This document shows positions 54,290 through 62,355 of a DNA stretch of 64,000 bases, piece after piece (the first letter of the stretch is position 1; the number at the start of each line of letters is the position of its first letter). The notes below the pieces were generated by a model, which was given only the letters and a program-made list of their open reading frames with translations, ran no database searches and was not told the DNA's origin. Both the position numbers and the translations under genes were made by a program. The stretch is from Halomonas colorata. Its GTDB lineage: Bacteria > Pseudomonadota > Gammaproteobacteria > Pseudomonadales > Halomonadaceae. Location: contig NZ_JABUZA010000027.1 in NCBI RefSeq assembly GCF_014897985.1, forward strand, positions 1-64,000, written 5' to 3'.

Positions 54290-54922
54290 TTACCTGGATA
54301 TTCCATCCAAAAAAGTATCAAGGAAGGTATCCAGCGGGCGTATTTGAACTTCAAGCCGGGCACGCATGACAGCGCCTTCCCAGCCAATCCAAAAAGCTTC
54401 TGCTAGGCGGCCGCAGTCTGCTGATGCAGGGATGGCTCCTAATCGCTGGGCTTCACGCAAACACACGGCTATGCGTTGTTGCCAATCGATCAGTATCGCT
54501 TGCAGGCATGTGCGATAACCTTGGGGAAGACCATTCACTTCCTGTCCTAAGTTACCGACCAGACAACCGCGCTGAAATTTATGACGCTGCATACCTTTCT
54601 TAGCATCTTCCACGAAGGCGCTGATGCGTAACAGAGGCGGCAGCGTATCGTTGAGCAAATGGCGGTCCAGTTTTTTGGCAAAATAGGCGCCATAATGCTC
54701 TAGAATGGTGTAACCGAATGCCTCTTTACTTGAGAAGTAGTAATAAAAAGACCCTTTGGGCACACCAACGCGTTTGAGAATGCCATCGATACCCGCACTG
54801 GCAAACCCCTGTTCCGTCAATACTTCGATGCCGCTTCTGATAAGCGCAGCACGGACATCCACATTGTTTAGTGAATGCTTAGGGGGACGGCCACGCCGCT
54901 TGATGGAAGATGAAGGGTTCAT
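54290..54922 (-). CDS. TetR-family regulator (AcuR/NemR-like)
   Basis: 210 aa from ATG 54922. The N-terminal helix-turn-helix reads GIDGILKRVGVPKGSFYYYF and then SSKEAFGYTIL (about 40-70), very close to NemR/AcuR-type repressors. The C-terminal domain includes RGCLVGNLGQEVNG, common in this subgroup, with one Cys that could react with electrophiles. The Arg/Lys-rich tail before the helix-turn-helix (SSIKRRGRPPKHS) is typical for DNA contact. It sits upstream of acuI on the same strand, with a matching operator in front of each. Confidence 0.88.
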   Translation of the reverse strand: MNPSSSIKRRGRPPKHSLNNVDVRAALIRSGIEVLTEQGFASAGIDGILKRVGVPKGSFYYYFSSKEAFGYTILEHYGAYFAKKLDRHLLNDTLPPLLRISAFVEDAKKGMQRHKFQRGCLVGNLGQEVNGLPQGYRTCLQAILIDWQQRIAVCLREAQRLGAIPASADCGRLAEAFWIGWEGAVMRARLEVQIRPLDTFLDTFLDGISR

Positions 54923-54931
54923 AAAAAACAA

Positions 54932-54950
54932 TATAGACTGATCGTCTATA
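54932..54950. promoter_or_regulatory. TetR-type operator before the regulator gene
   Basis: TATAGACTGATCGTCTATA has perfect 7-base arms and a 5-base centre, 9 bases upstream of the regulator's ATG. This position predicts autorepression. Confidence 0.8.
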
Positions 54951-54970
54951 AAATAAAACCCTGGCCGGTT

Positions 54971-55216
54971 ATGTTGAGTGATGCATCAGACGTCATTAAT
55001 GAAATGGTATCTTGCAGCTGGCTCCTCTCTGGCCACCCTTCACTTCAAGTGGTGGTTGAACCTATTTCTGGCGTATGTACAGCTCATTGGGGCTCAAATG
55101 ACAAGCTGTACGATTCGTTGAGAGCTGCATTAAAGCTTCCGGGAGAGATGGCGTCTACAGATGTGTTGTCGCTATACAGGAAGTTTTTCGGTATGTGGTT
55201 GGTGAGCCCTTACTAG
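54971..55216 (+). CDS. Uncertain small open frame
   Basis: 81 codons starting near the divergent operator, reading MLSDASDVINEMVSCSW and later VVVEPISGVCTAHWGSND. No clear ribosome site, signal peptide, membrane segment or recognised family. The remaining 54951-55356 shows no other candidate. It may be a chance frame or a fragment at the edge of the integrated element. Confidence 0.25.
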   Translation: MLSDASDVINEMVSCSWLLSGHPSLQVVVEPISGVCTAHWGSNDKLYDSLRAALKLPGEMASTDVLSLYRKFFGMWLVSPY

Positions 55217-55356
55217 CCAACTGCATAAGCCATAAAGGCCCTAGAAATGCCTAAACCTTAGTGATTCGGTGGGTGGCTGATTTATCATGAAAATGGCTCA
55301 GCAAGAACTGATGTAGCCGTAATTGGTGACCCATGGAACCTAGAGCCAATTCAACA

Positions 55357-55396
55357 AAAAACGGCCACTTGCTGAAATAGCTAAGTGGCCGTTTTT
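55357..55396. terminator. Bidirectional terminator beside the attachment site
   Basis: A 14-bp stem (AAAAACGGCCACTT / AAGTGGCCGTTTTT) with a 12-base loop ends in T-runs on both strands. It lies 12 bases past the tRNA-Pro 3' half, where it would have served as the terminator of the original tRNA transcript. Confidence 0.88.
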
Positions 55397-55407
55397 AATA
55401 GTGTTCT

Positions 55408-55454
55408 TGGTCGGAATAGCAGGATTCGAACCTACGACCTCTGCCTCCCGAAGG
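55408..55454 (-). other. Attachment site: 3' half of tRNA-Pro(CGG)
   Basis: On the minus strand the sequence matches a tRNA from the anticodon loop (TTCGGGA, anticodon CGG) through the T-arm (GGTTCGAATCC) to GCTATTCCGACCA including CCA. The 5' half is missing: the sequence to the right does not pair with the acceptor or anticodon stems. A 3' tRNA half next to an integrase gene is the usual product of site-specific integration. The orientation puts the host chromosome on the left and the element on the right. Confidence 0.88.
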
Positions 55455-55623
55455 CCTGTGTATAAGATAACTCGGTATATCCCCAGAATAGTGTGGATAA
55501 CTCTATATTCTAACAATCAATAGCTTACGTTCTTATTTGCCGTTCTACTTGTTGCTGGCTTTGCCTGCCTTTATCCTCACCTTGCTACCTATATGCTACC
55601 TAGTTTTTACCTTTGGAGTTTTC

Positions 55624-56973
55624 GTGGGCAAAAGCACGGATAAGGCTAAGCTGACCGCGCGTTTTTTATCAGAGCTTAGCAAATCGCCACCTGGAAATGA
55701 TGTCTTTGATACCGAGCTGGCAGGCTATCACGTTCGCCACGGTAATCGTGGGTTATCGTTTCGCCTCTACTACCGGGCTAAGTCGGGTAAACAGCGCGTT
55801 CTCACGATTGGGAAGTACGGCGTTTATACCGCTGCCCAAGCGCGTGAAGCCGCGCGCGATGCCTTAGCGATAGTTGCTCAAGGCGGTGATCCCCGCGCGG
55901 TGATTGAGGAATCGAAAGCCGAAGCGGAACACCGACAGCAACAAACGCTTAGATCTTACCTTCAGACTGATTATGCCGACCACCAGAAACGGCGCAAGGA
56001 TGGCGGCGCTACCCTTAAACGTATCGAAAATAGCTTTGGCGATTGGCTGGATAAGCCAATGGACACTCTCAGCATGGGCGATGTGGAGCGCTGGCAATCT
56101 CAAAAGGAATCGGGAGCCCCGGATTCAACACCGCCGATCAAACCCCAGGCCTACGAAACTCTGAAACGCTCCTACGGCGCGCTACAAACACTGCTTAACC
56201 ATGCAGCGAAGCGCGGCGTTATCAGCAAAAACCCGTTAAAAGATATCAAGCTGCAAAAGCCAGCGCTTACCAGTGACCAGCTTGAAGCCGATGAAGGCCG
56301 CCGCTACCTCGAAAACAGCGAGCGTGAAGCCTTTTTTATGGGCCTTGATGCTTACCAGGAAGAGAAGCGTGCCCAGCGCCGAAGCAGCCGCGCCCACGGC
56401 AGGCGATATTTACCCGACCTTGATTCAGTCGCTTATGTTGACCACGCGGCACCATGGTTATTGCTCATGTATTACACAGGCTTCCGCCCAGGTGACTTGT
56501 TTGGGCTGCGTTGGTCACACGTTAACTTTGAGTTTAAAAGCATTCGAAAAATCATCGAAAAAACAGCACATCAATCGCCCGAGCCGCAAACGTTCCCGCT
56601 CTCGGATCAAGCCTTTCAGGTGTTGGAAAGCTGGTGGCTGCAGCACGGCCAGCCCAATAGCGGTTTTGTTTTCCCTTCGCCGGTGACTGGCAAGCGGCTA
56701 GGTAAAGATGCTATGCGAGGGCCATGGAAGCGCGTTCGACAACTGGCGGGATTACATGAGGGGATGGTGCTTTATACGCTGCGCCATAACTTTGCTAGTC
56801 AATTGGTGATGGCGGGGGTGGATCTTCTTACCGTTAGCAAATTGATGGCTCACACGGATATACAGACCACGATCAAATATTATGCTCACCTCCAGCCCGA
56901 CCATAAGCGAAACGCGGTTCAGTTATTCGCTCAGATCGGGCAGGGGGAAGAGGTCATAAGCAAGCCATTATGA
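55624..56973 (+). CDS. int: Tyrosine recombinase / integrase
   Basis: 449 aa from GTG 55624, chosen because TTGGAG lies 5 bases upstream; the frame is open further left but gives an implausible hydrophobic leader. An N-terminal DUF4102-like arm-binding region (about 15-75), a SAM-like core-binding domain (about 100-210), and the catalytic domain with Arg in YYTGFRPGDLFGLRW, the YTLRHNFAS box (Tyr in place of the first His), LMAHTDIQTT and the nucleophile Tyr in IKYYAHL. It should integrate the element at the adjacent tRNA-Pro site. Confidence 0.92.
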   Translation: MGKSTDKAKLTARFLSELSKSPPGNDVFDTELAGYHVRHGNRGLSFRLYYRAKSGKQRVLTIGKYGVYTAAQAREAARDALAIVAQGGDPRAVIEESKAEAEHRQQQTLRSYLQTDYADHQKRRKDGGATLKRIENSFGDWLDKPMDTLSMGDVERWQSQKESGAPDSTPPIKPQAYETLKRSYGALQTLLNHAAKRGVISKNPLKDIKLQKPALTSDQLEADEGRRYLENSEREAFFMGLDAYQEEKRAQRRSSRAHGRRYLPDLDSVAYVDHAAPWLLLMYYTGFRPGDLFGLRWSHVNFEFKSIRKIIEKTAHQSPEPQTFPLSDQAFQVLESWWLQHGQPNSGFVFPSPVTGKRLGKDAMRGPWKRVRQLAGLHEGMVLYTLRHNFASQLVMAGVDLLTVSKLMAHTDIQTTIKYYAHLQPDHKRNAVQLFAQIGQGEEVISKPL

Positions 56974-57282
56974 GGCGATGGATGTACCGCAGTGCATTGA
57001 CGCTTCGGCGGTGCTTGAATAGCTGTCGCTTGATTCCAGCCATGCATATACATCGGATAAGCGATAACGGACATGGTGGCCACGCTTCACGAATTTAGGC
57101 CCAGGCCTACCCAGTAGCTGGCCAGTGCTGCGAGCTTTTCGAGCTGTCGCGGGCATGGCTGGAATCAGTCGAGGAAATACAACGACGTCCGATAGCTCAA
57201 TCATGGCTAGATCAACGCCAGCTTGAGCGCGTGCTAGGGCGTCTTTTAACTCTTTATCTATATCTCGATTTTCAGTGCTCAT
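56968..57282 (-). CDS. Excisionase-like helix-turn-helix protein
   Basis: 104 aa. The segment GPKFVKRGHHVRYRLSDVYAWLES (about 59-82) is the winged-helix signature of AlpA/excisionase-type proteins. It is the last gene of the early operon, and its end overlaps the convergent integrase end by 6 bases. As a directionality factor it would favour excision once the early operon is switched on (inference). Confidence 0.72.
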   Translation of the reverse strand: MSTENRDIDKELKDALARAQAGVDLAMIELSDVVVFPRLIPAMPATARKARSTGQLLGRPGPKFVKRGHHVRYRLSDVYAWLESSDSYSSTAEASMHCGTSIAS

Positions 57283-57608
57283 TGGCTCTTATCTCCCTTT
57301 TGCTTGGCTCGCCAGCGGTTGAAGCGGTTGCGGATCATGCGAAACGTTTGGCACGCCGCTTGGTTGCTATCCAGCTCGGCGCGGCTGGTGATTTTGCAGG
57401 CACGCACTAACCAGTCGCGGGCATCTTCTGCGTTGTGGGTGCCGTCGGCGAGCTGCTCGACTGTAAGCTGGTGTTTAAACCGGCGGCGGCGATCTAGGTA
57501 GAGCTGGAACGCGGAATCTTGGCAAAGCATCGCGGCTTGGCGGGCGTAGGCGCCGCCTTTTGGTGGCGGCGCAGTCCTCGCCGGTGGTGCGTGTTTGTTG
57601 TCGATCAT
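57279..57608 (-). CDS. Phage-associated hypothetical protein
   Basis: 109 aa from ATG 57608, which overlaps the stop of the zinc microprotein (ATGA). Contains GGAYARQAAMLCQDSAFQLY, then DRRRRFKHQL, DGTHNAEDARDWLVRACKI and NQAACQTFRMIRNRFNRW. The pattern is familiar from hypothetical proteins of P2-like and related elements, but no function is known. Basic overall, so nucleic acid binding is possible. Confidence 0.75.
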   Translation of the reverse strand: MIDNKHAPPARTAPPPKGGAYARQAAMLCQDSAFQLYLDRRRRFKHQLTVEQLADGTHNAEDARDWLVRACKITSRAELDSNQAACQTFRMIRNRFNRWRAKQKGDKSQ

Positions 57609-57778
57609 GAGCACACCTTTTCAGTTTTGCTTTCTCTTTTTTTGCTCTCTGCCATTTGGGCTGAGCTTTCCGCACAGCTATCGCATATGGCCACGTTGCC
57701 TTTATCGCCTGGTCGCTCTGCAGCAATTATGGCTTCAGCCTGATGCTCGCTTTTCCCACAAAAATCACAGCAGATCAT
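57605..57778 (-). CDS. ClpX-type zinc-finger microprotein
   Basis: 57 aa. MICCDFCGKSEHQAEAIIA (1-19) and NVAICDSCAESS (about 32-43) form a C4 zinc finger closely resembling the N-terminal domain of ClpX (CxFCGKxxxxV...ICDxC). There is no ATPase domain. AGGGAG lies 6 bases before the ATG, and the stop overlaps the next start. It may act as an adaptor or decoy for the host ClpXP protease, or simply be a small DNA/protein-binding finger (inference). Confidence 0.7.
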   Translation of the reverse strand: MICCDFCGKSEHQAEAIIAAERPGDKGNVAICDSCAESSAQMAESKKRESKTEKVCS

Positions 57779-57974
57779 TGCGCACTCCCTTCGGCTTGGC
57801 GGTTGGCTTCGCTGCGTTGTGTATCTCGATCACTTCGCGGATCTCGATAACCTCGACGCGTGGCTTGAGTTGGCTCGCGGTGCTGATGCCGAGCTGGAAG
57901 GCGCAACCTACGCAAAAAGCCAGAACCGTAAACTTGATGACGTAGCGCCAATCGTTGGGGATCGGGTTTTTCAT
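57765..57974 (-). CDS. Small single-pass membrane protein
   Basis: 69 aa. One hydrophobic segment (about residues 11-33: RYVIKFTVLAFCVGCAFQLG) followed by a charged tail with an EVIEI repeat. The length and position in the early operon suggest a phage accessory membrane protein. No family is recognised. Its end overlaps the zinc microprotein start by 14 bases. Confidence 0.6.
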   Translation of the reverse strand: MKNPIPNDWRYVIKFTVLAFCVGCAFQLGISTASQLKPRVEVIEIREVIEIHNAAKPTAKPKGVRNDLL

Positions 57975-57977
57975 GGC

Positions 57978-58193
57978 TTACCGTCCTTGTTTGTTTTTCA
58001 GTTCACGAATGCCCTGGCACTCGATGCAGGTAGTCGCCCAAGGCGCCGCTTGGCGGCGGGCGGTGGGGATCTCGTAGCCGCAGTCGATGCACTCATCGTT
58101 GGCGGCTTGGGAGGCTATTCCGGCACGGCGTTCCAGTAGGGCGTCCAGGCTTTGTTGGATGGTGACCGCGGCGCGGTCGGCGTTATCGGCCAT
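57978..58193 (-). CDS. TraR/DksA-family zinc-finger protein
   Basis: 71 aa from ATG 58193 (AAAGGAAAC upstream). The four-Cys finger is CIDCGYEIPTARRQAAPW followed by TTCIEC. The N-terminal helix (IQQSLDALLERRAG) is short, as in TraR. TraR-like proteins bind RNA polymerase through the secondary channel and mimic DksA with ppGpp. Phage copies often reprogramme host transcription. Confidence 0.85.
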   Translation of the reverse strand: MADNADRAAVTIQQSLDALLERRAGIASQAANDECIDCGYEIPTARRQAAPWATTCIECQGIRELKNKQGR

Positions 58194-58207
58194 GATGTTT
58201 CCTTTTG

Positions 58208-60502
58208 TCAGCACAGTTCGGACGGGAAGAACTCTTCTTCCTCGCTAAATGATGTAGGGGGTGGCGATGCGGCCATTCTTCTGGACGCTTCGCGGTCTGC
58301 GATGATGTCGCGGTGTACCGCTTCCAGCTCTGCGCGGTAAATTTCTGAGCTCTGCCACTCTTTGAATCGGGCAAGCTGGGCTTTTAGCTCCGCTGGTGAT
58401 GGCTCTCGGGGCTGAATATCTGGCCCCTCCGTACAGTTAGTGACACGAGTCCAAGGGCTTTCGGCTTCGCCTACAGCCTGAAAATCACCCCCAGCCCGCG
58501 AGCCTTTCGCCCGCACTTGCCACTTATAAACGAGGGTCATGTACTCACTGGAAAAACCAGCACGGCCGGTGGCCACTAGGCCAAAAGTCACTTTCTGCTC
58601 TTCGCCATATTGCCCGCGCGCGACTACTGCACCGGCGCCGAAGTCTTCGCCGGTGGCGTGGCTGAATGTTTCGATGTGGGAGCCGGTGTTCATCTTGGTT
58701 TCTACCCAGGGCTTAATGGGCTGGTCTTTGCGCTTGGTCATCGGGCCACCCATGAGGCGTAAGAACTGATCCCACTGGCCCGCATTAGCCGCTTTGCGGA
58801 TCTGGGCAAAGCGCAGGGCGGCGCAAGGATGCGGGCGGGTCGCGGCTTCCCAATCTTTAAGCATCTGGTCTTGCTTTTCGGTGAGGCGGCGCACTTCACG
58901 CCAGACCGTGACGGACGGCAGGCCCAAGAACTGAAACTGACGGATACCCCACACGCTGGCCCACGCCTCGATGCGCGGCGCGCTGGTTTTCATTTCATGG
59001 CCGTACTTGTCCATTTCCATGAACTGTTGGCCGTTAATGTTTTTCGAGATGTATTTGGCGACGTAACCGGCGGCGGTGCCTTGCTCATAGTCGATACGCT
59101 TTGCATCAAAGCGGGCGGTAGTTTTACCCCAGCGGTTGAATAGCTCTTCTGGGTTCGCCTCTTCGGCGTACTCGCGAAGAGTGCCGGTGACCGCGCCTTC
59201 ATCTTCGGGCTTCATCCAAATAAGCAAATGCCAATGGGGTGTGCCATCGTGGTGAGGCTCTACCACGCGGATGCCGTAAATACCGATGTCATCGCGGGCC
59301 AGCTTGGCGCGGATCTTCGCCCACAAGCCCTGCAAATACTGCTGAGTCTCGCGGGGCGTAGCGCCACGGTATTTAGGGTTACGAAAGCAGTTACTAGCGA
59401 CAACCGGGTGGTACTTTGACGGCGCGGTCATGGTGTAGAACATGCCCACGTGGCCGAGGCGGCGGGCTTCGGCTTCGGTGTCGTTAATTCGCAGCATGAG
59501 TTCAGCGCGGCGGTGGTCGGGGTTTGCTAGCCCCTTTTCAGCCAGCTCGGCCAAGGTAAAAACCTGCCCCTCTTGGTTAATGGCCTCCATGGTTTCGAGC
59601 AATGCGTTATTGCGGAATATCTGAGAGCGGCGGCGCTCAACCGTAAAATCACTGCAGTAGATACCCGCTCGCATATGCACGCGGTGGGCTTCACGCATCA
59701 CCTGCTCAACCGTGCGACCGCAAATTGTGCGCAGCTTTTTACGCCACCACCGTGGGCAACTCAGCTTGGCCAACTGTGTTTTGGTCGGCAGCTTGTTGCT
59801 TGGCGGGGTAACGCCATGAAGCGCGCAACGGCTGCGGCCTTGCTCGATAGCACGGACACGCACCACGGAAAGGCAAAGCGGCCGCAGGTAATGCCAGCGC
59901 TGAAACCGGAAATTGCCGATAAACGGTGGGGGCGTAAATGGGTTAGCAGCACGAGCACAAGCATCTTGATAGGCGCGGTATTGCACAGACAAGGGCTGGC
60001 CGTTGCTCGCCATGCGAGGCGGCGCGGGTGAAACCAATCCCAGGCGCTGCAAACGGTTCAACTTGGCAATATCGCCTATCAAGAGGCTCGAATTTTTATC
60101 AATGGCTGACGCTTGGGCTTGGGCGTAGTTGACCAGGGCGTCATCGTCGTGGGTGGCGTTCAAACTGCCCACAACTAAACGGCGCTCGACGCTGAGTAGC
60201 CAAGCACTGGCAGCTTGAACGCCTTCGATGGTCGTAGAGCCCCGGTTAACCAGTGCGCTCATGGCCCGCGCAAGGGCAGCGCGAATAGGCATAAAGCGCG
60301 AAAGAATGAAAGAAGGCTCTACCAGATCCTGGCTATTTCGCCGCAACCACCGGTTACCCGCTGCGTTGCCATGCTGCCGGGCGACGTAGACGAAACCGGC
60401 AGCGAGCTGCTCAGCCCAACCGGGCAGGGCGTCAAATATGGCACCACGCCATTTATGGCATTCGAAGTTGCCGAACGTGCGGCTTTGTTCCAGCGCGCTC
60501 AC
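58208..60502 (-). CDS. P2-type replication gene A protein
   Basis: 764 aa HUH endonuclease that nicks the origin to start rolling-circle replication. The metal-binding HUH motif is GTPHWHLLIWM (about 420), and the paired active-site tyrosines are in AAGYVAKYISKNI (about 475-485). The N-terminal half includes CPRWWRKKLRTICGRTVE (about 255) as in phage GPA proteins. The origin is usually inside this gene. It overlaps the preceding small gene by 4 bases. Confidence 0.9.
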   Translation of the reverse strand: MSALEQSRTFGNFECHKWRGAIFDALPGWAEQLAAGFVYVARQHGNAAGNRWLRRNSQDLVEPSFILSRFMPIRAALARAMSALVNRGSTTIEGVQAASAWLLSVERRLVVGSLNATHDDDALVNYAQAQASAIDKNSSLLIGDIAKLNRLQRLGLVSPAPPRMASNGQPLSVQYRAYQDACARAANPFTPPPFIGNFRFQRWHYLRPLCLSVVRVRAIEQGRSRCALHGVTPPSNKLPTKTQLAKLSCPRWWRKKLRTICGRTVEQVMREAHRVHMRAGIYCSDFTVERRRSQIFRNNALLETMEAINQEGQVFTLAELAEKGLANPDHRRAELMLRINDTEAEARRLGHVGMFYTMTAPSKYHPVVASNCFRNPKYRGATPRETQQYLQGLWAKIRAKLARDDIGIYGIRVVEPHHDGTPHWHLLIWMKPEDEGAVTGTLREYAEEANPEELFNRWGKTTARFDAKRIDYEQGTAAGYVAKYISKNINGQQFMEMDKYGHEMKTSAPRIEAWASVWGIRQFQFLGLPSVTVWREVRRLTEKQDQMLKDWEAATRPHPCAALRFAQIRKAANAGQWDQFLRLMGGPMTKRKDQPIKPWVETKMNTGSHIETFSHATGEDFGAGAVVARGQYGEEQKVTFGLVATGRAGFSSEYMTLVYKWQVRAKGSRAGGDFQAVGEAESPWTRVTNCTEGPDIQPREPSPAELKAQLARFKEWQSSEIYRAELEAVHRDIIADREASRRMAASPPPTSFSEEEEFFPSELC

Positions 60503-60762
60503 AGGCCGCTACCTACTTTAGCCAGATCAATACCTACCCAGCGGTCGGAGTGCCTTTCTGGTCTGGATTGCGCGGTGGCAATGTCGATTTTGTAATCGTC
60601 AAAAACGCTGTCCAGCTGAGTGAGCTGGCATCCGAACTTATCGGACTCGCGAAGCAACTCGGCGGCGGCCATCTTGTGACCCTGTTCGTTGAGTTGCTTA
60701 GCGAGGTAGTCGAACCTAGCTTTCACGACATAAAGTGCGTGCATCGTCGTTTGGGTATTCAC
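60499..60762 (-). CDS. Hypothetical phage protein
   Basis: 87 aa, highly helical N-terminal part (MHALYVVKARFDYLAKQL, then AAAELLRESDKF). No motif or family recognised. It overlaps the genes on both sides by 4 bases, so translation is coupled to the replication protein. Confidence 0.7.
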   Translation of the reverse strand: MNTQTTMHALYVVKARFDYLAKQLNEQGHKMAAAELLRESDKFGCQLTQLDSVFDDYKIDIATAQSRPERHSDRWVGIDLAKVGSGL

Positions 60763-61169
60763 GCCACCCCCTTTTCAATCAGGCCCAACCAGTGCAGCGC
60801 GGCTTTGGTATTGCCTTCCGCGATGGCTTGGCGGGCGTGGCTGGCCAGCTCGCAGCTGGGATGCTGGGCACGGTTGCGCAGCTGGTCGCGTAGACCCGCT
60901 GCATAAGTGCTCATGCGATGGATGGCGGCGCGTACAGCATCGCGGGCGGGCTTTGTCAGCTGGCTAATTTGCTGGGTAGCGTCCTCTTGAAGCCCGGCGC
61001 TTTTCAGTACCAAGCGCCGTTCGGCGTGGGGGAGGTTTGCCCATACGTCGACCAAGTCTTGATCGACGACGCGGTTGTGAAGCTCGGCGCGGAGTTCACC
61101 AAAGCCCGCGCGATCTGGCTGGACGCGGGGCGGTGCATTACGAGCGGGTAGCGGGGTAATGTTGGCCAT
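60759..61169 (-). CDS. Hypothetical phage protein
   Basis: 136 aa, Pro-rich start (PLPARNAPPRVQPDRAGFGE) then helical, with LPHAERRLVLKSAGL (about 46-60) and a final HARQAIAEGNTKAALHWLGLIE. No known domain. Its layout just before the replication gene resembles small accessory genes of P2-like elements. Function unknown. Confidence 0.7.
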   Translation of the reverse strand: MANITPLPARNAPPRVQPDRAGFGELRAELHNRVVDQDLVDVWANLPHAERRLVLKSAGLQEDATQQISQLTKPARDAVRAAIHRMSTYAAGLRDQLRNRAQHPSCELASHARQAIAEGNTKAALHWLGLIEKGVA

Positions 61170-61177
61170 TGCTAACC

Positions 61178-61555
61178 TCAGTGCTCTAAAACGATAGGGC
61201 GGCGGGTGTCGGCATCGACCACTTGAGCCATACCAGCATCGCGGGCTTGCTTGATCATGCGGTTCAAGTCGCGGGCGGTGAGCATCACCGGGCGGCCTGA
61301 GTCATCACGAAAAATCACGACGTGCGACGTAGTAGCGTCAACATCAATACGGCTGGATTCGTTGACGCTATCGAGATCGGCGAAGGCTTGAATGCTGGCG
61401 ACTTCGGCGGTGGCCTCAGAAATGCCGTAGTCATTCACAAGCGTGCCGATGGTGATGCGCAGCGCTTCAACGCGGCTATCCCAGCGGTGCTGCCATAGCA
61501 CCTCAGTAGCAAGATCAAACGGTGCTTTTGCGGCAGTAATGGGCGTTACGTTCAT
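61178..61555 (-). CDS. Hypothetical phage protein
   Basis: 125 aa. The first half is helical (DLATEVLWQHRWDSRVEALR); the second half is beta-rich (HVVIFRDDSGRPVMLTARDL). No family recognised. It overlaps the Ogr/Delta-like gene by 4 bases. Confidence 0.7.
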   Translation of the reverse strand: MNVTPITAAKAPFDLATEVLWQHRWDSRVEALRITIGTLVNDYGISEATAEVASIQAFADLDSVNESSRIDVDATTSHVVIFRDDSGRPVMLTARDLNRMIKQARDAGMAQVVDADTRRPIVLEH

Positions 61556-61884
61556 TGTTGCGATTCCTTTTTGGGCGGTAAAAATTCGCCCAGGCGTATC
61601 TGGCCTTGGGCTTCTAAGCCCAGCCGCCGCATTAGCCAGGGCGAGGGTTTGATATCCACGTCCGGGTTAGGGCAGTAGCTGGGGGCTAGGGTCTCGGAAA
61701 CACTCAACGCAGCTTTGCAGCGGTACCCACACTTAAATTCGTTGGTGCAGTGCAAATACAGCTCGCGGTATTCAGGTAAATGCGTCTTCGAAGTCCGCAC
61801 TTTCATGAATGATCCGCAGTGAGGGCAGTCGAACCGCAGTCGGCTGACCTCGTGCATTTCGTTTTCATCATTGGGTTCTGTCAC
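61552..61884 (-). CDS. Ogr/Delta-like zinc-finger transcription activator
   Basis: 110 aa from GTG 61884, which has GAGAGGG upstream. The four-Cys finger is FDCPHCGSFMKVRTS (about 18-32) with LYLHCTNEFKCGYRC (about 43-57), the standard CxxC...CxxxxC pattern of Ogr/Delta proteins. In P2 and its satellite P4 these activate late genes. In P4-like satellites the homologue can also switch on helper phage genes. Its place in an early operon without visible late genes is notable. Confidence 0.87.
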   Translation of the reverse strand: MTEPNDENEMHEVSRLRFDCPHCGSFMKVRTSKTHLPEYRELYLHCTNEFKCGYRCKAALSVSETLAPSYCPNPDVDIKPSPWLMRRLGLEAQGQIRLGEFLPPKKESQQ

Positions 61885-62080
61885 TTGGCCCTCTCTTCAC
61901 TTCGTACAGGGCGCGCCCCCTTCCCGTTATTTTGTTGCCGCCAAGTCGAATGCCTCTTGATACCAGGAACTCCATGGCGGCTTCTTGTGACTCCAGGCCG
62001 TGCTCTTCACTGACGCGATCAAGAACGGCGCTTAACTCTGGATCTATATCAATTTCCGTTCGTTTATCTCTGATGGGCAT
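61868..62080 (-). CDS. Hypothetical phage protein
   Basis: 70 aa. RTEIDIDPELSAVLDRVSEE (about 7-26) and EAAMEFLVSRGIRLGGNKI suggest a ribbon-helix-helix-like DNA-binding fold, but the match is weak. It overlaps the Ogr-like gene by 17 bases. Confidence 0.65.
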   Translation of the reverse strand: MPIRDKRTEIDIDPELSAVLDRVSEEHGLESQEAAMEFLVSRGIRLGGNKITGRGRALYEVKRGPSDRTQ

Positions 62081-62127
62081 ACGGCACCTTTTCAGGGGTG
62101 GAAAAGGGGGCGGAAGAGGGGGCAGAT

Positions 62128-62322
62128 TTACCCCGCACGTTGCCCCACACTTGGCATATCACCGATGCCAAACAGCTCACGCGCCTGAGCCAGCATCATT
62201 TCGCGCATTAACGCCGCTTTGCTGATGCCGTAAAGGTTGGCCAATGCAGTGATAACGGCATCTTCGTACTCATCCAGGTAAACGCTTTTCTTGGTGCGGA
62301 GGCGCTTAGTGTCCTGATACAT
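62128..62322 (-). CDS. Small ribbon-helix-helix-like protein
   Basis: 64 aa. KKSVYLDEYEDAVITALANL (about 11-30) followed by GISKAALMREMMLAQARELFG fits the strand-helix-helix outline of Arc/MetJ-type proteins. GGAAAG lies before the ATG. Likely a small regulator; not proven. Confidence 0.65.
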   Translation of the reverse strand: MYQDTKRLRTKKSVYLDEYEDAVITALANLYGISKAALMREMMLAQARELFGIGDMPSVGQRAG

Positions 62323-62355
62323 GCGGGCTTTCCTTATGCAGTGCGTGAACGTTGG

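Noticed and set aside
55408-55454. Complete tRNA gene
   Set aside because: Only the part from the anticodon loop to CCA is present; the 5' half does not pair.
57475-57726. 83-codon minus-strand frame overlapping the zinc microprotein
   Set aside because: Out of frame with two well-supported overlapping genes, Arg-rich shadow text.
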